64,000 bases of DNA, from assembly GCA_002163245.1 (NCBI GenBank), contig MAAL01000018.1, forward strand, positions 15,694-79,693, written 5' to 3'. Of this stretch, positions 48,142 through 57,246 are shown piece by piece; the first letter of the stretch is position 1, and each line of letters begins with the position of its first letter. This DNA comes from Gammaproteobacteria bacterium 42_54_T18. Lineage in GTDB: Bacteria > Pseudomonadota > Gammaproteobacteria > Pseudomonadales > Ketobacteraceae. The notes under the pieces are model-generated. The model was not told where the DNA came from. It did no database searches and saw only the letters and a list, made by a program, of their open reading frames with translations. The position numbers and the translations under genes were made by a program.

Positions 48142-49782
48142 TTAAGGAGCGTTAGTAATATCAACATACAGTGTTAACAGTTGTCCGGGTTGTAAATAAC
48201 GTTTCAAATCAACCTTGTTCCATCGCTTGATCTCATTAATTGATACGTTAAATTTATCTGCGATACGAGCGTATGAGTCGCCGTTACGGGCTTTGTAATT
48301 TACCTTTCTTATTCGTCCACTTTTACGACCAGTTGAGCTTTTGTTGGTGACCCATACGGTGAGTTTTTTGCCCGTTACCAAGGGGTCAGTTGGTGCCATG
48401 CCGTTCCATTTCGCAAGTGACCGAGTGTTGACTTTGTATTGTTTTGAAATTTTCCAAAAGCTATCGCCTGATTGAACATAGTGGTGTACACGACGTTTGC
48501 CTTTCACTGCTCTGCTGGTTTTGGCTTTCATGCGCTGGTCAAGCGCAAGTCGATAGGCTTTTGATGATTGTGTAGCAGAGGGGATTAAAATTGTTTTACC
48601 AGCAATTATTTTATTGCCTTTGATATGGTTAACATCTCTTATCATGGATGGGGTTGTTTTATTCGCTCTAGCAATTGAGATCAAACTATCGCCAGATTTT
48701 ATTTTATAACGAGACCAGGTAACCCGTTCTTCTTTGGGCAGCTTTGATAATCTGACAGTAAATGCTTCAGCTTTCTTGATGGGCAAAAGTAATGAATGTG
48801 GGCCATTTGGGTCGGTCGCCCATCGATTAAAGCCTGGGTTAAGTGTGTAAAGTTCATCGATGGTTAATTCGGCGAGGGTTGCAGCTTGCGCCATATCAAT
48901 CTGTGAGCCTGTATAAGCTACAGCAACCTGTTGGGTGTTGGGGATTGTAGGTAATGTTATTCCATACTTTTCAGGAGTATTAAATATCTGAGATATGGCG
49001 ATTAGCTTGGGTACGTAGGCTTGTGTTTCTTTGGGAAGTTTTAGAGACCAAAAATCGGTGGGTCGCCCACGTTTCTTATTGTACCTAACGGCCTTGCGAA
49101 CTGTTCCGCCCCCAGAGTTATAAGCTGCTAAAGCCAATAACCAGTCACCATCAAATTGTGAATTGAGTTTCGTTAAGTAGTTGAATGCAGCATCAGTAGA
49201 TGCTTTGATGTCTCTTCGCCCGTCATACCACCACGTTTGTTTTAATCCATAAGCTTTGCCTGTGCCAGGTATGAATTGCCAGATGCCTGATGCTCTGCCG
49301 TGAGAGTAGGCAAATGGATCAAAGGCGCTTTCTACAATAGGTAATAGCACGAGTTCTGCAGGGATGTTTCGGTGTTTTGCCTGTTGATAAATGTAATAAA
49401 TATAAGGTTCGGCACGTTTTATAACGCGACGAATATATTCTGGGTGAGATGCGTACCAGTTTCTCTGAGCAACAGTTCTAGCGTTGGTTGACGATAGATC
49501 TAACGCAAAGTTAGCTGATAAATCTTCCCAAAATGATACTGCCTCCAGTGGGGTGGCTTGATGGCGGTTGGGGGCTGCGAGGGGGGCGGTGTCTACGTGA
49601 TATTGCTTTCCTTTGGCGTTGTCCAAAACATCAGTGTTGTTGGTGCTTGACTGTGCATTGTTATCAGCGCTGGTGGTAGAACCAATTAAGGGTAAATTTT
49701 TACAGCTAATCAGCATCGTGAGTAATGCGATAAGCAAGGTGCTTGATAGAGTGTTAGGGCCCAAATGCTTAAGAGACTTCAT
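48142..49782 (-). CDS. mltD: Membrane-bound lytic murein transglycosylase D
   Basis: MltD cleaves peptidoglycan glycan strands to 1,6-anhydro ends. The 546-aa lipoprotein has a lipobox LISC with Cys27. The SLT domain has catalytic Glu151 in PIVESAFDPFAYS, then GRASGIWQFIPGTG and LAAYNSGGG. Three C-terminal LysM repeats lie at about 358-405, 430-478 and 492-541 and bind glycan. E. coli MltD has two LysM. It is the last gene of the gloB-mltD pair, with a six-base gap. Confidence 0.95.
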   Translation of the reverse strand: MKSLKHLGPNTLSSTLLIALLTMLISCKNLPLIGSTTSADNNAQSSTNNTDVLDNAKGKQYHVDTAPLAAPNRHQATPLEAVSFWEDLSANFALDLSSTNARTVAQRNWYASHPEYIRRVIKRAEPYIYYIYQQAKHRNIPAELVLLPIVESAFDPFAYSHGRASGIWQFIPGTGKAYGLKQTWWYDGRRDIKASTDAAFNYLTKLNSQFDGDWLLALAAYNSGGGTVRKAVRYNKKRGRPTDFWSLKLPKETQAYVPKLIAISQIFNTPEKYGITLPTIPNTQQVAVAYTGSQIDMAQAATLAELTIDELYTLNPGFNRWATDPNGPHSLLLPIKKAEAFTVRLSKLPKEERVTWSRYKIKSGDSLISIARANKTTPSMIRDVNHIKGNKIIAGKTILIPSATQSSKAYRLALDQRMKAKTSRAVKGKRRVHHYVQSGDSFWKISKQYKVNTRSLAKWNGMAPTDPLVTGKKLTVWVTNKSSTGRKSGRIRKVNYKARNGDSYARIADKFNVSINEIKRWNKVDLKRYLQPGQLLTLYVDITNAP

Positions 49783-49788
49783 AGTAAA

Positions 49789-50571
49789 TTAAAATACATC
49801 CTTCCAGCGACGAATTGCAGCGAATAATGAGATCTCGTCATCAAGTTTCTCATCAGCCCAATCTTCAACAGTATATTTAAGCTGAGGGCTGTCCCAGCGC
49901 AGAAATGGGTTTACCTTTTTTTCACTCCCAAGCCAGCAAGGAATTGATGGTGCATTCTGGTCTCGCAGTGCTGCGACTTCTAGTGTGCGTTGTTGAATAT
50001 CAATATTTTCAGGTTCTACCGCCATTGCAAAAGCGAGATTTGATAATGTGTATTCATGTGTGCAATACACTAATGTATTGTCGGGAAGCGCGTTAAATTT
50101 TTTCATGGCAGTTAACATCTGTTCGGCGGTACCTTCAAATAATCGACCGCAACCTGATGAAAATAGAGTGTCGCCACTAAATAAAATAGGCTGACCGCTA
50201 GGAAGGGTGCCATTGTAAGCAATGTGGCCTGCAGTATGTGCGGGAACGTCGAGGACATTAAGTGAGATGTTTGCAATGGGAAGTGAAACAGTGTCACCTT
50301 CTTTTAATGATACCGTTGAATGTGGAACGGCTTCATTTGCTGGGCTCCAAACTGGAATGTCAGGGTAGGCATTAATAAGTTGGCCAATACCAGCGATATG
50401 GTCTGGGTGATAATGAGTGACCAGGATTCCAGCTAAAGAAAGGTTTCTTTTTTCAATAAATTCAATGACTGGTGTTGCATCGCCAGGGTCAACGACGACG
50501 ACGCGTTCATGATCTGTGATAGCCCAAATGTAGTTGTCAGAAAATGCGCAAATGGGGAGGATTTCGATCAT
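49789..50571 (-). CDS. gloB: Hydroxyacylglutathione hydrolase (glyoxalase II)
   Basis: GloB hydrolyses S-lactoylglutathione to D-lactate and glutathione, ending methylglyoxal detoxification. The 260-aa metallo-beta-lactamase-fold enzyme has the binuclear metal motif THYHPDH (residues 52-58) and the C-terminal VNPFLRWDSP region. It is divergent from the YafS-like methyltransferase gene, the same arrangement as in E. coli. Confidence 0.96.
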   Translation of the reverse strand: MIEILPICAFSDNYIWAITDHERVVVVDPGDATPVIEFIEKRNLSLAGILVTHYHPDHIAGIGQLINAYPDIPVWSPANEAVPHSTVSLKEGDTVSLPIANISLNVLDVPAHTAGHIAYNGTLPSGQPILFSGDTLFSSGCGRLFEGTAEQMLTAMKKFNALPDNTLVYCTHEYTLSNLAFAMAVEPENIDIQQRTLEVAALRDQNAPSIPCWLGSEKKVNPFLRWDSPQLKYTVEDWADEKLDDEISLFAAIRRWKDVF

Positions 50572-50743
50572 GTTAAGTCCTGGTTGATGTTGGCGAGTTG
50601 ATATTAGCGGTCTTGGACAGCGTGGTTTGATAGATATTCCAAATGATAACGTAATATTGTGTAGACTTCTTTCTATTAAGTTAACAGTGGCAGTAAAAAT
50701 TTTGCTACTGTCATAGGATTAGATTTGTTAAAAGGACGAAATC

Positions 50744-51595
50744 ATGGCATTGCCTCGGTTATTTAGACCGTTTCATTCCGCTCATGGACAGTACACTCAT
50801 GAGTTAGTGAATTTGTGGTACAAAAGTGAGTTAGGGATGCAGATCCTTGAGCAGGAGAGGGGGGTGTTAGATCAGTTGCTTCCGGAGCTATTTGGTTATC
50901 ATTTGATGCAGATGGGGGGGGTTAATACATCTTCACTCTCGTCAAAAAGCCCTATTAAGCACCAGTTTTTTCTCAGTGAAGATGGGGTCGACCTGTTAGA
51001 AAAACATAGTGATGACCCCGGGGAAATTTTACGTTCTCAAATGTCCGCGGTAAAAAGTAAATGTACTGAACTGCCGTTAGCGTCAGATTCTATTGACGTT
51101 GCAGTGTTACATCATAGTTTGGATTTTCATGACAACCCTCACGGTATACTTAGAGAAGTTGCCCGCACACTAATGCCAGGCGGCAAAATTGTGATTGTTG
51201 GTTTTAACCCTTGGAGTTGGTGGGGTCTTGCAAGAATATTTCTCAAAAATGCCCCCAAAGCGCCCTGGAATGGGAATTTTGTTAGTCCCTATAGGCTTTC
51301 CGATTGGTTGAACTTGTTGGATTTTGAGATTGAAGGCTGTGAGTGTGTTTGTTATGGTCTGCCGACAGTGAATCCTCGAACTTCAGCTGCTTTTTCTTGG
51401 GTTGGTGCATTAGCTAAGCGGTGGCTGTCTCAGACTGGGGCTGTTTACACATTGGTTGCGACAAAACGTGTTGCTACGTTTACACCGGTTAAGCCTAAAA
51501 GATTTCAAAGGCCTTCGTTGGTACCAATACCGCTTAATGGGTTGGTTAGACCCGCATCGCGTAATCCAAGCAACGATGTTGATCGAACAAAATAG
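50744..51595 (+). CDS. SAM-dependent methyltransferase, YafS-like
   Basis: This 283-aa class I methyltransferase-like protein has the motif-II/III stretch LPLASDSIDVAVLHHSLDF, then PHGILREVARTLMPGGKIVIVGFNPWSWWG, as in Methyltransf_11 proteins. The motif I glycine-rich loop is not obvious in the N-terminal half, so SAM binding may be degenerate. It sits between gloB and dnaQ like E. coli yafS, whose substrate is unknown. The tail after residue 240 is basic and Pro-rich. Confidence 0.82.
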   Translation: MALPRLFRPFHSAHGQYTHELVNLWYKSELGMQILEQERGVLDQLLPELFGYHLMQMGGVNTSSLSSKSPIKHQFFLSEDGVDLLEKHSDDPGEILRSQMSAVKSKCTELPLASDSIDVAVLHHSLDFHDNPHGILREVARTLMPGGKIVIVGFNPWSWWGLARIFLKNAPKAPWNGNFVSPYRLSDWLNLLDFEIEGCECVCYGLPTVNPRTSAAFSWVGALAKRWLSQTGAVYTLVATKRVATFTPVKPKRFQRPSLVPIPLNGLVRPASRNPSNDVDRTK

Positions 51596-51637
51596 CAGTT
51601 ATAAAGTCGTTCATTTTTAACAATAAGGTAGTTGATT

Positions 51638-52372
51638 TTGCGTCAGGTTGTTTTAGATACAGAAACCACAGGGCTTGAGCCCTCCGAAGGGCACCGAATT
51701 ATTGAAATTGGTTGTGTGGAGGTTATAGATCGGCGCTTAACCGGCAATACCTACCATCAATACCTCAACCCAGACCGTGAGATTGATGATGGGGCTATTG
51801 AAGTCCACGGTATTACTAATGAATTTCTTGATGATAAACCCCGTTTTAATCAAGTTGCTCCTGCATTTTTAGAGTTCATCAAGGGTTCCCAGCTGGTTAT
51901 TCATAATGCAGCGTTTGATATCGGATTTTTGAATAATGAGCTTAAAATATGTGATCAGAAATTCGGGTCTCGCTATGGGAAAACACAGGATTATTCCTCT
52001 GTGCTAGATACCTTGCTGCTCGCCAGGAAAATGCATCCCGGTCAACGTAATAGCCTTGATGCATTGTGTCGGCGTTACGAGATAAATAATACACATCGAG
52101 AGCTTCACGGAGCGCTACTTGATTCCGAGATATTAGCGGACGTTTATCTCGCCATGACAGGGGGGCAAACCAAACTTATCTTGGGTGATGAGGGTGGTGA
52201 TGGGGAGATATCAGGGGCAACCATTATTCGCCTTGGCTCAGAGCGCTCAGCGCTTAATATCACATTAGCAAGTGATGAAGAAATGACCGATCACAGCGCT
52301 AGAGTTGCTGCTATTGCCAAGAAATGTGATGGTGGGGCGGTATGGAGCACGGTTTTTCCGGGTGAAAACTAA
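51638..52372 (+). CDS. dnaQ: DNA polymerase III epsilon subunit (proofreading 3'-5' exonuclease)
   Basis: DnaQ proofreads for PolIII. I choose the TTG at 51638, nine bases after AAGG, giving 244 aa starting MRQVVLDTETTG like the Pseudomonas protein. A TTG at 51632 would leave only three bases of spacing. Exo motifs are Asp7/Glu9, HNAAFDIGFL, and HGALLDSEILADVYLAM. The segment GGQTKLIL just after the exonuclease domain fits the clamp-binding motif, and a C-terminal alpha-binding tail follows. The neighbour expected between this gene and the methyltransferase, rnhA, is absent. Confidence 0.95.
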   Translation: MRQVVLDTETTGLEPSEGHRIIEIGCVEVIDRRLTGNTYHQYLNPDREIDDGAIEVHGITNEFLDDKPRFNQVAPAFLEFIKGSQLVIHNAAFDIGFLNNELKICDQKFGSRYGKTQDYSSVLDTLLLARKMHPGQRNSLDALCRRYEINNTHRELHGALLDSEILADVYLAMTGGQTKLILGDEGGDGEISGATIIRLGSERSALNITLASDEEMTDHSARVAAIAKKCDGGAVWSTVFPGEN

Positions 52373-52672
52373 GCTCGGTGCTGAAATTGGTATTGTCAAA
52401 ATGTTACTCAGTAGCCATTCCTGCCTTTAAGGGTGATTTTTTATCAACTAATTAAGCCTAAGTTGTGGTGTGTCTCTTGTTTCAAAGATCTTAAAGGTTT
52501 ATAAATCATAGGCTTAAACACTGTAATTAATGTACTCTTTGAATGATGATTTTAATCAGTTGAATTATCATGGTTTCATTATGTTTTACTATACTGAAGT
52601 CAGTACTACAGTTAATACTTGGAACAATAACAAAACACATTTCTCGCAAAGCCGCGTCGTCAAGGTGTAAAT
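52373..52672. other. Intergenic region upstream of ChpA-like gene
   Basis: About 300 AT-rich bases with no credible ORF. A 9-base inverted pair TTAAGCCTA (52452-52460) and TAGGCTTAA (52509-52517) is separated by 48 bases. No T run marks a dnaQ terminator. The promoter for the downstream gene is presumably here. Confidence 0.45.
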
Positions 52673-54391
52673 ATGGTCGTGATCGAAGGAACAGCCTCCT
52701 TAAACTTAGTGAAAGAACAGTTGGATGAATCCCTGTCAGTAGCAGAATCCAGCTTGGAACAATACGCTGAGGAGCCCTCCAATAGTCGACGTCTGACACA
52801 ATGTATTGATCAATTCCGACAACTACGGGGCGTAATGATTGTTGTTAATCTTCACGGCGCAGCACTGTTGGTTGAGGAAATGGAGGCGCTTGGAGAGTTT
52901 ATCCTCGATAACCAAGACTCTGACCAAGAAAAGCCGTTAGCCGGTTTGAGTAACGCTATCATGGTGTTAGCTCATTACCTAGAGTATGTTCAGGTTAAGC
53001 AATCAACACTGCCTGTGTTGTTGATACCCACCATCAATGAAGTGCGAAGTCTTGCGAAGAAGCCGTTTATTCCAGAGAGTACTTTTTTTAGATTAGGCAG
53101 CAATCCCCCTAGACCATCAAAAGAAACTGGCGAGCCAGCAGATCATGGCAAGCTTGAAGAAATTGGCCGAAGGTTGCGCCATATGTATCAGGTGGGAATG
53201 TTAGGGGTGTTTAAAGGTGAAGATACCGCGCCCAATGTTAAGCTTATGCGTCGTGCCCTTGATCGTATAGATTCATTAAGTGGTGATGTGCCTATGGCCA
53301 AATTATGGTGGTTGGGCCAGGGTGTTTTGGCCGCATTGGAAAATGACGGTGTTGAGGTAACAAGTTCGCGTAAGTCATTGTTGGGTATGATTGATCGTCA
53401 AATCAAAGCTACAGTTTTGCAAGCGGAAGTGACGCTCGCTAAAGAAGCTCCTGATAATGTTGTAAGAGAAGCCGTGTTTGTCACGTCACTAGCTGATAAA
53501 TTAGATGGCGTAGTCACAGAGATTCTTACCGAATTTGGTGTTGTAGAGGACAGGATGGCTGGTTCAGAAATGCAGCGAGAGCAAGCATTAATGAAAGGCC
53601 CAAGTGGCAGTGTTATTAAGTCAGTTGTTGATGCTATTAAAGATGAGTTGTCCCATATTAAAGATTCACTTGATCTAGGTGCTCGTGGAGCCCATGGGGA
53701 TGATGAAGAAAGCTTCTCGCGCATTAGTGAAGCACTTATAAAGATCGCTAACACGTTATTGATGTTAGGTTTGATTGATGCGAGTTCGCTGTTGAAAGAG
53801 CAGGCTGGACATATTGCCAATTGGACAAGTACTGCCGATATTGACGCTGATAGCGAAGAGTTTAATGCTGTTGCTGATGCGTTATTGTACGTGGAAAATA
53901 GCATTGCATCTTTAGCTCCCCGAATGGGTGGTGCTCATAGTGTGGGAGAAAGTGAAGCGGAAGTTGTTGCCAAGCAGGGTATGTCGATAACCCAGCTAGA
54001 AGAAGCGAGGCGTCTTGTTATAGGGGAGTCTCGAGCTGGTCTTTCTTTGGCAAAAAGGGCCCTCACATCGTACATGGAATCCAACTGGGATGGCATGCAT
54101 CTTAGTAATGTGCCTACAACGTTGAATACTGTATGGGGTGGCCTCACTTTCTTGCAACTGGAGCGTGCGGCTAACGTGATGAAATCCTGTGGTGGGTTTA
54201 TACATGACCGCTTGATTAACGATCGCTCTAACGAGCCTGATGAACATCTAATGGAAACATTAGCGGATGCTATTACTAGTATCGATTATTACCTTGAAAG
54301 TATTGAAAATAATAAGCCTATTGGGGATGGTGTACTTGATGTTGCAGAGGAAAGTATGGATGAGCTTGGTTTTCCTAGCAAAGCAGCATAA
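52673..54391 (+). CDS. Stand-alone protein resembling the N-terminus of ChpA/PilL
   Basis: This 572-aa, mainly helical soluble protein begins with a stretch similar to the start of the Pseudomonas ChpA hybrid kinase as I recall it: LVKEQLDESLSVAESSLEQY followed by CIDQFRQLRGVMIVVNLHGAALLVEEMEALGEFI. It has no histidine-kinase, CheW or receiver domain. A second similar helical module appears near the C-terminus (EESRA region, VPTTLNTVWGGLTFLQLERAANVMKSC). No HPt histidine is obvious. In ChpA this region precedes the phosphotransfer domains that act with PilJ and PilG/H in twitching. A role as scaffold or pseudo-HPt is inference. Start ATG 52673 with AAGGTG upstream. Confidence 0.65.
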   Translation: MVVIEGTASLNLVKEQLDESLSVAESSLEQYAEEPSNSRRLTQCIDQFRQLRGVMIVVNLHGAALLVEEMEALGEFILDNQDSDQEKPLAGLSNAIMVLAHYLEYVQVKQSTLPVLLIPTINEVRSLAKKPFIPESTFFRLGSNPPRPSKETGEPADHGKLEEIGRRLRHMYQVGMLGVFKGEDTAPNVKLMRRALDRIDSLSGDVPMAKLWWLGQGVLAALENDGVEVTSSRKSLLGMIDRQIKATVLQAEVTLAKEAPDNVVREAVFVTSLADKLDGVVTEILTEFGVVEDRMAGSEMQREQALMKGPSGSVIKSVVDAIKDELSHIKDSLDLGARGAHGDDEESFSRISEALIKIANTLLMLGLIDASSLLKEQAGHIANWTSTADIDADSEEFNAVADALLYVENSIASLAPRMGGAHSVGESEAEVVAKQGMSITQLEEARRLVIGESRAGLSLAKRALTSYMESNWDGMHLSNVPTTLNTVWGGLTFLQLERAANVMKSCGGFIHDRLINDRSNEPDEHLMETLADAITSIDYYLESIENNKPIGDGVLDVAEESMDELGFPSKAA

Positions 54392-54439
54392 GTCAAGCAT
54401 CTGTGGCGTATCGGCTCAGTGACGGCAGTGATTAAATAA

Positions 54440-55279
54440 ATGTTATACGAAAATTTTGAGCCTGGAGTGATAGCACCTTCACGCAGTGACGGCCCTGTAA
54501 TTTGGTTTGCTTTTCAGGCAGGCAAATTGATGATGTTTGATGATGGACAGGGTGCGTCGGTTCCTCAAGTTGTTGATTTTTCAGAGTTGAATGTCGGTTA
54601 CAAATCAACTTACTTTCTTGGCCTCTATTTTGGGCAGCCGGTTTATGCTGTCCATATTCCAGATGACGTCATCCTCCCCGAGCCTTTTTTTCTAAAGGAC
54701 CTACGTGGGCTGATGACGACATTTGAGGAGACTGTATTTCTCATTGCTGGCAGGGCATTGCAAATCGTTCAATGGGATGTTGATCATCAATTTTGCAGTC
54801 GTTGTGGTGCTGAAACCGCATTTCACCATACGGATCGGGCCAAAGAGTGCCCTTCTTGTGAATACACTCAGTATCCTAGGATATCCCCGTGCGTAATTGG
54901 CTTGATAACGCGAGGTCCAGAGATCTTGCTAGCGAGATCCGCCTCATTCCCATCTGGAATGTATAGTACTTTGGCAGGTTTCGTTGAACCTGGAGAGACG
55001 CTGGAGCAAGCTTTTGCAAGAGAGGTGCAAGAAGAGGTTGGGGTGTCGATTAGAAATATAAGCTACAAGTCTAGCCAGCCGTGGCCATTTCCTCACTCCT
55101 TAATGGTTGGGTTTCAGGCAGAGTTTGCGGATGGTGACATCAAGGTTGATGGGATTGAGATTCAGGAGGCTGATTGGTTTCTTGTAGATCAGCTACCATT
55201 GGTACCACCAGAGGGTTCGATAGCTCGCTATTTGATTGATCAATATGCAGACCAATGCGCAGATCAATGGAAGCGCTAA
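54440..55279 (+). CDS. nudC: NAD(H) pyrophosphatase / RNA deNADding enzyme NudC
   Basis: NudC cleaves NADH to NMNH and AMP and removes NAD caps from RNA. The 279-aa protein has the zinc ribbon (Cys119, Cys122, Cys137, Cys140), the Nudix box GFVEPGETLEQAF...EVQEEVG (residues 180-201), and the NudC-specific motif SQPWPFPHS (212-220), which separates it from other Nudix enzymes. The ribosome site is weak. The nudC, small membrane protein, sohB order also occurs in pseudomonads. Confidence 0.96.
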   Translation: MLYENFEPGVIAPSRSDGPVIWFAFQAGKLMMFDDGQGASVPQVVDFSELNVGYKSTYFLGLYFGQPVYAVHIPDDVILPEPFFLKDLRGLMTTFEETVFLIAGRALQIVQWDVDHQFCSRCGAETAFHHTDRAKECPSCEYTQYPRISPCVIGLITRGPEILLARSASFPSGMYSTLAGFVEPGETLEQAFAREVQEEVGVSIRNISYKSSQPWPFPHSLMVGFQAEFADGDIKVDGIEIQEADWFLVDQLPLVPPEGSIARYLIDQYADQCADQWKR

Positions 55280-55333
55280 GGGCACACTATCGGTAAATTG
55301 CCGTTCTATCTGTAATAGAAAAGAGGGAAACAC

Positions 55334-55987
55334 ATGGGATATGACTGGATAACCGGTATCGTCATTTTAATCAGTGTTGTATTTCTAGTTGCTGGCGTTA
55401 TCACATTATTTCGAAAAAATTGGTTCATCAATTGGCTGCGAGGCTCGCTGGGAATGCTTTTTGTCGCTATTGCTGTATTTTTTGGCTTGTTAGCGGTTAA
55501 TGTTTTCAGCTATCAGCAGATGCAAAAAGAGCAAGATGTTGCAACGCTAAGTTTTGAAAAAAGCGCACGTCAAACCTATGATGTTACTGTTTCTCAGCCT
55601 GGCGGGGCCGAAATGCGTTATGAGATACGCGGTGATTTGTGGCAAATTGATGCTCGAATGATCAAATGGAAAGGTTTTTTTGCGGGTGTGGGTTTTGCTC
55701 CAGGATACAAGTTAGATCGCTTGCAGGGGCGTTATATTACATTGGAGCAAGAGCGTTCGGCCAAACGTACAGTATATGCGCTTAGTGAGCCAGATTTGGG
55801 TTTTGATCTGTGGGCATCGATCAAGAAAAATGCACATTGGCTGTCGATAGTGGATGCAGCTTATGGAAGTGCAACATTTTTACCCATGGCAGATGGGGCT
55901 ATTTTTTCGGTAAGTATGGGTAATTCCGGCTTGGTGGCGCGCCCTTTGAACGACAGGGCCGACTTGGCGTTAAAGGAATGGGAGTAA
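55334..55987 (+). CDS. Conserved inner-membrane protein of unknown function
   Basis: This 217-aa protein has two N-terminal membrane helices (about residues 7-26 and 37-58) and a soluble domain of about 150 residues with RGDLWQIDARMIKWKG and GYKLDRLQGRY. Similar genes between nudC and sohB in Pseudomonas are often labelled 'cation/multidrug efflux pump', but nothing here looks like a pump. The conserved place suggests a link with SohB or membrane quality control. The function is unknown. Confidence 0.75.
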   Translation: MGYDWITGIVILISVVFLVAGVITLFRKNWFINWLRGSLGMLFVAIAVFFGLLAVNVFSYQQMQKEQDVATLSFEKSARQTYDVTVSQPGGAEMRYEIRGDLWQIDARMIKWKGFFAGVGFAPGYKLDRLQGRYITLEQERSAKRTVYALSEPDLGFDLWASIKKNAHWLSIVDAAYGSATFLPMADGAIFSVSMGNSGLVARPLNDRADLALKEWE

Positions 55988-56115
55988 TACAACACGGAAA
56001 GCAGTGCTAAATTGGCGCTGCTAATATTTATGCCTCTTTGCAAGCTTGTAAAAGCTTGAAACCTCCCCATATAACTATCACAATATTATTTTAAAATTCA
56101 TCATGGCCTTGCTAT

Positions 56116-56144
56116 AAGGCGCCGATTAAAAAAGGCGCCGATTA
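56116..56144 (+). repeat. 13-base direct repeat upstream of sohB
   Basis: AAGGCGCCGATTA occurs at 56116-56128 and again at 56132-56144, 16 bases apart, 37 bases before the sohB start. Each copy contains the palindrome GGCGCC. It could be a regulator site or a small slippage duplication. Confidence 0.6.
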
Positions 56145-56180
56145 GAGGTGTCATGTAACTTGAGTAAAGAGGGATAGAGT

Positions 56181-57242
56181 GTGGTTGAGTTGCTAGCTGA
56201 ATATGGGTTGTTTTTGGCCGAAGCTGTTACTGTTGTAGTAGCCATATTGATTGTATTTGGGGGGGTCGCATCATCTTCCATGAGTCGTCGTCAGGATGAT
56301 CATGGTCAAGTAAAGGTGACACACCTAAACGAAACCTTCGAAGAGATGGCTGACGTCCTAAAAGTTGCAGTGTTAACGAAGGATCAGCTTAAGGACGAAG
56401 ATAAGGCTCAAAAGAAGAAAGAAAAAGAAGATAAAAAAGCTGCCAAAAAGAAAAAAACCGACACTGAAGAGAAGCCAGAAAAAAGGCGAGTGTTTGTATT
56501 GGACTTTGATGGTGATATGCAGGCAGGTGGCGTTGAGGCGTTAGGTACAGAGATTACGGCACTATTAACCATGGCAACCGAGAAGGACGAGGTAGTTATC
56601 CGGTTAGAAAGTCCTGGTGGCCAGGTGCATGCATACGGGTTAGCTGCTTCACAATTGTCCCGCATTGTAGATAAGAAAATCCCTTTTACCGCTTGTGTTG
56701 ATAAAGTTGCGGCTAGCGGCGGTTATATGATGGCATGTGTTGCAGATAAAATCGTTGCCGCTCCATTCTCAATCCTTGGGTCAGTTGGTGTGGTTGCCGA
56801 GCTGCCAAACTTTAACAAGGTTATGAAAAAATACGATGTTGACTATGACGTATACACTGCCGGCGCATACAAGCGCACGGTAACAATGCTCGGTGAAAAT
56901 ACAGAGGCTGGCAAAGCAAAATTTGTTGAAGAGTTAGAAAGTACACATGTTTTATTTAAAGACATGGTTGCTCATAATCGCCCGCAGCTTGATATTGAAA
57001 AGGTCGCAACCGGAGAGCATTGGTATGGTTCTCAAGCCAAGGAATTAGGCTTAGTTGATGAGTTAAAAACAAGTGATGATTATTTATATGAAGCAAGTAA
57101 GAATGCTGATGTTTATGAAATATCCTATGAAATAAAACAAACTATGGCCGATAAATTGGGTTTTGCTGCGGAGAAAGCTGCAACACGTTCTTTGACGCGT
57201 TTATGGGCCAATATTAGCTCTCGCTATAACCGGTTTGTCTAA
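56181..57242 (+). CDS. sohB: SohB, S49-family inner-membrane protease
   Basis: SohB is a membrane-bound Ser/Lys protease related to signal peptide peptidase SppA. The 353-aa protein has an N-terminal membrane helix (about 10-33), a highly charged Lys/Glu linker (about 70-95), and the S49 core. Likely catalytic residues are Ser179 in VAASGGYMMAC and Lys231 in AYKRTVTMLGE. The GTG start is preceded by GAGGGA. The downstream quinone reductase gene begins within a few bases. Confidence 0.94.
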   Translation: MVELLAEYGLFLAEAVTVVVAILIVFGGVASSSMSRRQDDHGQVKVTHLNETFEEMADVLKVAVLTKDQLKDEDKAQKKKEKEDKKAAKKKKTDTEEKPEKRRVFVLDFDGDMQAGGVEALGTEITALLTMATEKDEVVIRLESPGGQVHAYGLAASQLSRIVDKKIPFTACVDKVAASGGYMMACVADKIVAAPFSILGSVGVVAELPNFNKVMKKYDVDYDVYTAGAYKRTVTMLGENTEAGKAKFVEELESTHVLFKDMVAHNRPQLDIEKVATGEHWYGSQAKELGLVDELKTSDDYLYEASKNADVYEISYEIKQTMADKLGFAAEKAATRSLTRLWANISSRYNRFV

Positions 57243-57246
57243 CGCT

